Source: Fontibacter flavus
GTDB lineage: Bacteria > Bacteroidota > Bacteroidia > Cytophagales > Cyclobacteriaceae
Length of the DNA stretch: 64,000 nucleotides
NCBI RefSeq assembly: GCF_042432905.1
Contig: NZ_JBHLWI010000033.1
Location: 1-64,000 of the forward strand
Reading direction: 5' to 3'
Made by a program: the position numbers and the translations under genes. The notes beneath the pieces were generated by a model, which did not search any database, was not told the origin of the DNA, and saw only the letters and a list, made by a program, of their open reading frames with translations. Every line of letters starts with the position of its first letter. Positions within the stretch are counted from its first letter, which is position 1. This document shows, piece after piece, positions 61,618-64,000 of the stretch.

Positions 61618-62895
61618 ATGAAAAAATTATTACTCTCTACAATTATGGCGGGTGCCTTAGCTTTCGGAGCTAACGCCCAGGTTGACTACAACAGATGGTC
61701 TGTTGAGTTTGGTGGTGGGTTTAATAAACCAATGGCTCCTCTTACGCCAGGTTTTTATTCTCCTTCATTGAACCTTGGACATGCTGACCTTGGAGTTAGA
61801 TACATGTTCAATGAGAAATTTGGTGCGAAACTCGATTTTGGTTTCGGTTCTTTCAGTGAGGCATCCAAAGATAACAATCCTGCATTTTCTACCAACTACC
61901 ACAGAATCAACCTTCAAGGTGTGGCTAATCTTGGCAGAATGATGAACTTTGAATCTTTCACAAGAAGAGTAAATCTATTGGCACATTTGGGAGGTGGTAT
62001 CGGTCAAGTTAGACCTCAAGAAGGACCTTTCAGTGATTTCAATGATAATGTTTATAATATCATTGCTGGATTTACTGGTCAGGTAAAACTTTCTGAAAGA
62101 GTTGCCTTGACAGGTGATATCAGCACTATCCTTAATGGTAGACAGACTGTAACTTTCGACGGTCAATCTCCAATTGGTCCAACTGATCCTGGCTTCTACG
62201 GAGCAAATGGTACATGGTGGACTGGTACTCTAGGTCTTAATATTTATCTTGGTAGCAAAGCAACTCATGCTGACTGGTATGTGGCTGCTGACAAATATGC
62301 TACTAAAGATGAATTGGCTCAGCAAATCGGTGAGATCAAAGACATGTTGAAGGATTCTGACGGCGACGGCGTTCCAGATTATTTGGACAAAGAACCAAAT
62401 ACTCCTGCTGGTGCTAGAGTTGATTCTCATGGAAGAACTTTGGATTCTGACGGTGATGGTATTCCTGATCACTTGGACAAGTGTCCATTCGTACCTGGTC
62501 CAGCTTCAAATGATGGTTGTGCTATCGAAGAAGTAAAAGAAATCGATTACTTCAAGAAAGCTATCAACGAAGGTTATGTAAATGTTTACTTTGCATTTGA
62601 CAGCGCTAAGCCACTTGGATACTCTGCTTCTGCGGTTGACTATGTAGCCAATTTCTTGAAGAGAAACCCAGGTGTTAGTGTAGAACTGAAAGGATACGCT
62701 GACGAACTAGGTCCAGAGAACTATAACATGAAGCTTTCCGAAAGAAGAGCAAAATCAGTATACGACGTGCTTGTAGCTGCGGGTATTGATGCTTCTAGAT
62801 TGTCTTACAAAGGTTACGGTGAAGATACTAGTGTAGATAAAGCTTCTGCTGATGCACGTCAATTGGCAAGAAGAGTTAGCTTCGAGGTAAAATAA
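61618..62895 (+). CDS. OmpA-family outer-membrane protein
   Basis: The 425-residue protein has a signal peptide (KKLLLSTIMAGALAFGANA), a beta-barrel to about 220, two thrombospondin type 3 calcium-binding repeats (DSDGDGVPDYLD and DSDGDGIPDHLDKCP) and a C-terminal OmpA-like peptidoglycan-binding domain (VYFAFDSAKP, LKGYADELGPENYNMKLSERRAKSV shortened here: ELKGYADELG, NMKLSERRAKSV). It ties the outer membrane to the wall. The strong promoter, A/T-rich leader, smooth codon use and terminator indicate high expression. Confidence 0.93.
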   Translation: MKKLLLSTIMAGALAFGANAQVDYNRWSVEFGGGFNKPMAPLTPGFYSPSLNLGHADLGVRYMFNEKFGAKLDFGFGSFSEASKDNNPAFSTNYHRINLQGVANLGRMMNFESFTRRVNLLAHLGGGIGQVRPQEGPFSDFNDNVYNIIAGFTGQVKLSERVALTGDISTILNGRQTVTFDGQSPIGPTDPGFYGANGTWWTGTLGLNIYLGSKATHADWYVAADKYATKDELAQQIGEIKDMLKDSDGDGVPDYLDKEPNTPAGARVDSHGRTLDSDGDGIPDHLDKCPFVPGPASNDGCAIEEVKEIDYFKKAINEGYVNVYFAFDSAKPLGYSASAVDYVANFLKRNPGVSVELKGYADELGPENYNMKLSERRAKSVYDVLVAAGIDASRLSYKGYGEDTSVDKASADARQLARRVSFEVK

Positions 62896-62918
62896 TCGAA
62901 TCTTATAAAATACAAGAA

Positions 62919-62946
62919 AGGCTATCCTCCAGGATAGCCTTTTTTT
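62919..62946 (+). terminator. Terminator of ompA
   Basis: AGGCTATCCT (62919-62928) and AGGATAGCCT (62931-62940) form a perfect 10-bp stem followed by TTTTTT. Confidence 0.92.
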
Positions 62947-63130
62947 ATGCTTTTTGATGTATTGAGTCATCTCTTTTGTACCGCTATTCAAGAAATTCAG
63001 AAGCCTCTAGTGATTATCATTATTGATGTTCTACTTCACTTTTTCTTGAAATATTCATCTTTAATTTTTTTAGTCACTTATATTGTGGGTTAAGGAGACA
63101 AGTTCTTACCTAGGTAAATTGAAATCAACT
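62947..63130. other. Gene-free stretch between ompA and murA terminators
   Basis: About 185 bp of AT-rich sequence between two convergent terminators, within a 299-bp gene-free interval. I see no gene, RNA or repeat in it. Confidence 0.5.
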
Positions 63131-63132
63131 CA

Positions 63133-63164
63133 AAAACAGAAAGGCTACCATTTGGTAGCCTTTC
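63133..63164 (-). terminator. Terminator of murA
   Basis: GAAAGGCTACC (63139-63149) pairs with GGTAGCCTTTC (63154-63164); on the minus strand it is followed by a T-rich stretch. It lies about 30 bp after the murA stop. Confidence 0.85.
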
Positions 63165-63194
63165 TTGCTTAGTTGTGATAAATATGCGTCTAAA

Positions 63195-64000
63195 TCAATC
63201 AATTCTGACAATGTCTGCACCCAGGGCATTTAATCTCTGGTCAATATATTGATAACCCCTGTCAATTTGTTCAATATTGTCAATAATGGACGTTCCTTCA
63301 GCAGACAATGCTGCAATCAAAAGAGAAACACCCGCCCTGATATCAGGGGAAGTCATTCTGATACCCCTAAGCGGATATTTCCTGTCTAAACCTATGACGG
63401 TAGCTCTATGAGGGTCACAAAGAATGATTTGAGCCCCCATATCAATCAATTTATCGACAAAGAATAAGCGGCTTTCAAACATTTTTTGATGAACCAATAC
63501 TGTGCCTTTGGCCTGAGTAGCAGTTACCAATACAATACTTAATAAGTCAGGTGTAAATCCGGGCCAAATGGCATCTGCAATGGTTAATATTGAACCATCT
63601 ATAAAGGTTTCAATTTCATAATGTTTTTGAGCAGGTATAAAGATGTCATCTCCTCTGAATTCTATCTTGATTCCCATGCGCTTAAAGGTGTCCGGGATGA
63701 TGCCCAATCTATGAATTTGAGCATCTTTGATCGTGATTTCAGATTGGGTCATGGCTGCCAATCCGATGAAAGAACCGATTTCAATCATATCAGGTAAGAG
63801 AGTATGCTCCGTACCTTTGAGGTTTTTGACACCTTCAATGTTCAAAAGATTGGATCCTACTCCTGTGATTTTAGCGCCCATGCGGTTAAGCATATCGCAT
63901 AATTGTTGGAGATAGGGCTCGCATGCTGCATTATAGATGGTTGTCTTTCCTTCCGCCAACACTGCTGCCATAACGATGTTTGCCGTTCCCGTAACAGAAG
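63195..64000 (-). CDS. murA: UDP-N-acetylglucosamine 1-carboxyvinyltransferase, 3' part
   Basis: This is the C-terminal about 268 residues of MurA (family length about 420-440), read from the right edge. VTGTANIVMAAVLAEGKTTI and the NAACEPYLQQLCDMLNRMGA segment, GSFIGLAAMTQ, and TSPDIRAGVSLLIAALSAEG are all MurA. It transfers enolpyruvate to UDP-GlcNAc, the first committed step of peptidoglycan synthesis. The catalytic cysteine region lies outside the window. The frame continues without a stop past 64000, so an ATG at 63971 is internal. Confidence 0.94.
   Translation of the reverse strand, partial: SVTGTANIVMAAVLAEGKTTIYNAACEPYLQQLCDMLNRMGAKITGVGSNLLNIEGVKNLKGTEHTLLPDMIEIGSFIGLAAMTQSEITIKDAQIHRLGIIPDTFKRMGIKIEFRGDDIFIPAQKHYEIETFIDGSILTIADAIWPGFTPDLLSIVLVTATQAKGTVLVHQKMFESRLFFVDKLIDMGAQIILCDPHRATVIGLDRKYPLRGIRMTSPDIRAGVSLLIAALSAEGTSIIDNIEQIDRGYQYIDQRLNALGADIVRID

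Overview
The window is a chromosomal segment of a Bacteroidota bacterium, most likely Cytophagales and near Cyclobacteriaceae/Algoriphagus (inferred from gene content; no search was possible). Supporting signs are a PorT-type gene behind ubiE, DUF5606, DUF2851, DUF4249 and TonB-receptor outer-membrane proteins, a HEPN-tailed sulfite reductase, many lipoproteins, hardly any Shine-Dalgarno sequences, and several promoters with the Bacteroidetes -7 element TAnnTTTG (best cases ompA and rrf2, which also have a -33 TTTG). I saw no rRNA, tRNA, CRISPR array, prophage or complete insertion sequence. A possible transposase start runs off the left edge, and murA is cut by the right edge.

Layout. 1-2.9 kb: possible IS end, DUF5606, engB, then ubiE and a porT-like gene on the other strand. 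2.9-7.5 kb: exported catalase-peroxidase, an unknown lipoprotein and a PQQ sugar dehydrogenase lipoprotein. 7.6-11 kb: TIM-barrel sugar isomerase/epimerase, a structured repeat, DUF1648 and a Tat-exported Gfo/Idh/MocA oxidoreductase. 11-15 kb: arginase family, serine hydrolase, a ParE-like toxin remnant, an NTF2-like exported protein and an outer-membrane barrel. 15.2-23.2 kb: an assimilatory sulfate reduction and siroheme operon (DUF2061-cysH-cysD-cysN-sulfite reductase-cobA-siroheme dehydrogenase) with its own Rrf2 regulator. 23.3-36 kb: ABC-F ATPase, outer-membrane barrel receptor, nucleoside phosphorylase, trhO, NeuD-like acyltransferase, DUF2851, a TPR histidine kinase with response regulator, pyrF and lolA. 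36-45 kb: ftsK, pyrD, a broken copy of the 14.3 kb barrel gene, xerD, aroQ, a serC-like aminotransferase, marC, rnhA and trmN6. 45-50 kb: an IPT/Kelch lipoprotein, TonB-dependent receptor and DUF4249 lipoprotein operon. 50-64 kb: saccharopine dehydrogenase family, cdd, esterase, UPF0158, an ABC exporter, an exported unknown, dnaJ-grpE, obgE, adk, hpt, an M42-like peptidase, ompA and murA.

The cysteine operon is the most coherent pathway. CysDN activates sulfate to APS, the CysH variant reduces APS directly, the siroheme enzyme reduces sulfite, and CobA plus the dehydrogenase/chelatase make its siroheme. A 17-bp dyad next to the operon -7 box is a good candidate operator for the adjacent Rrf2 protein. 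The gaps inside this operon are unusual: four hold different long imperfect inverted repeats, and one repeat supplies the last codons of cobA. Other points worth checking are a single in-frame TAG in a barrel gene whose intact, equal-length paralog lies 25 kb away, a compact three-hairpin element with compensatory changes at 8.8 kb, a two-zinc-motif DnaJ, and hairpins between -7 boxes and the start codons of obgE and hpt.
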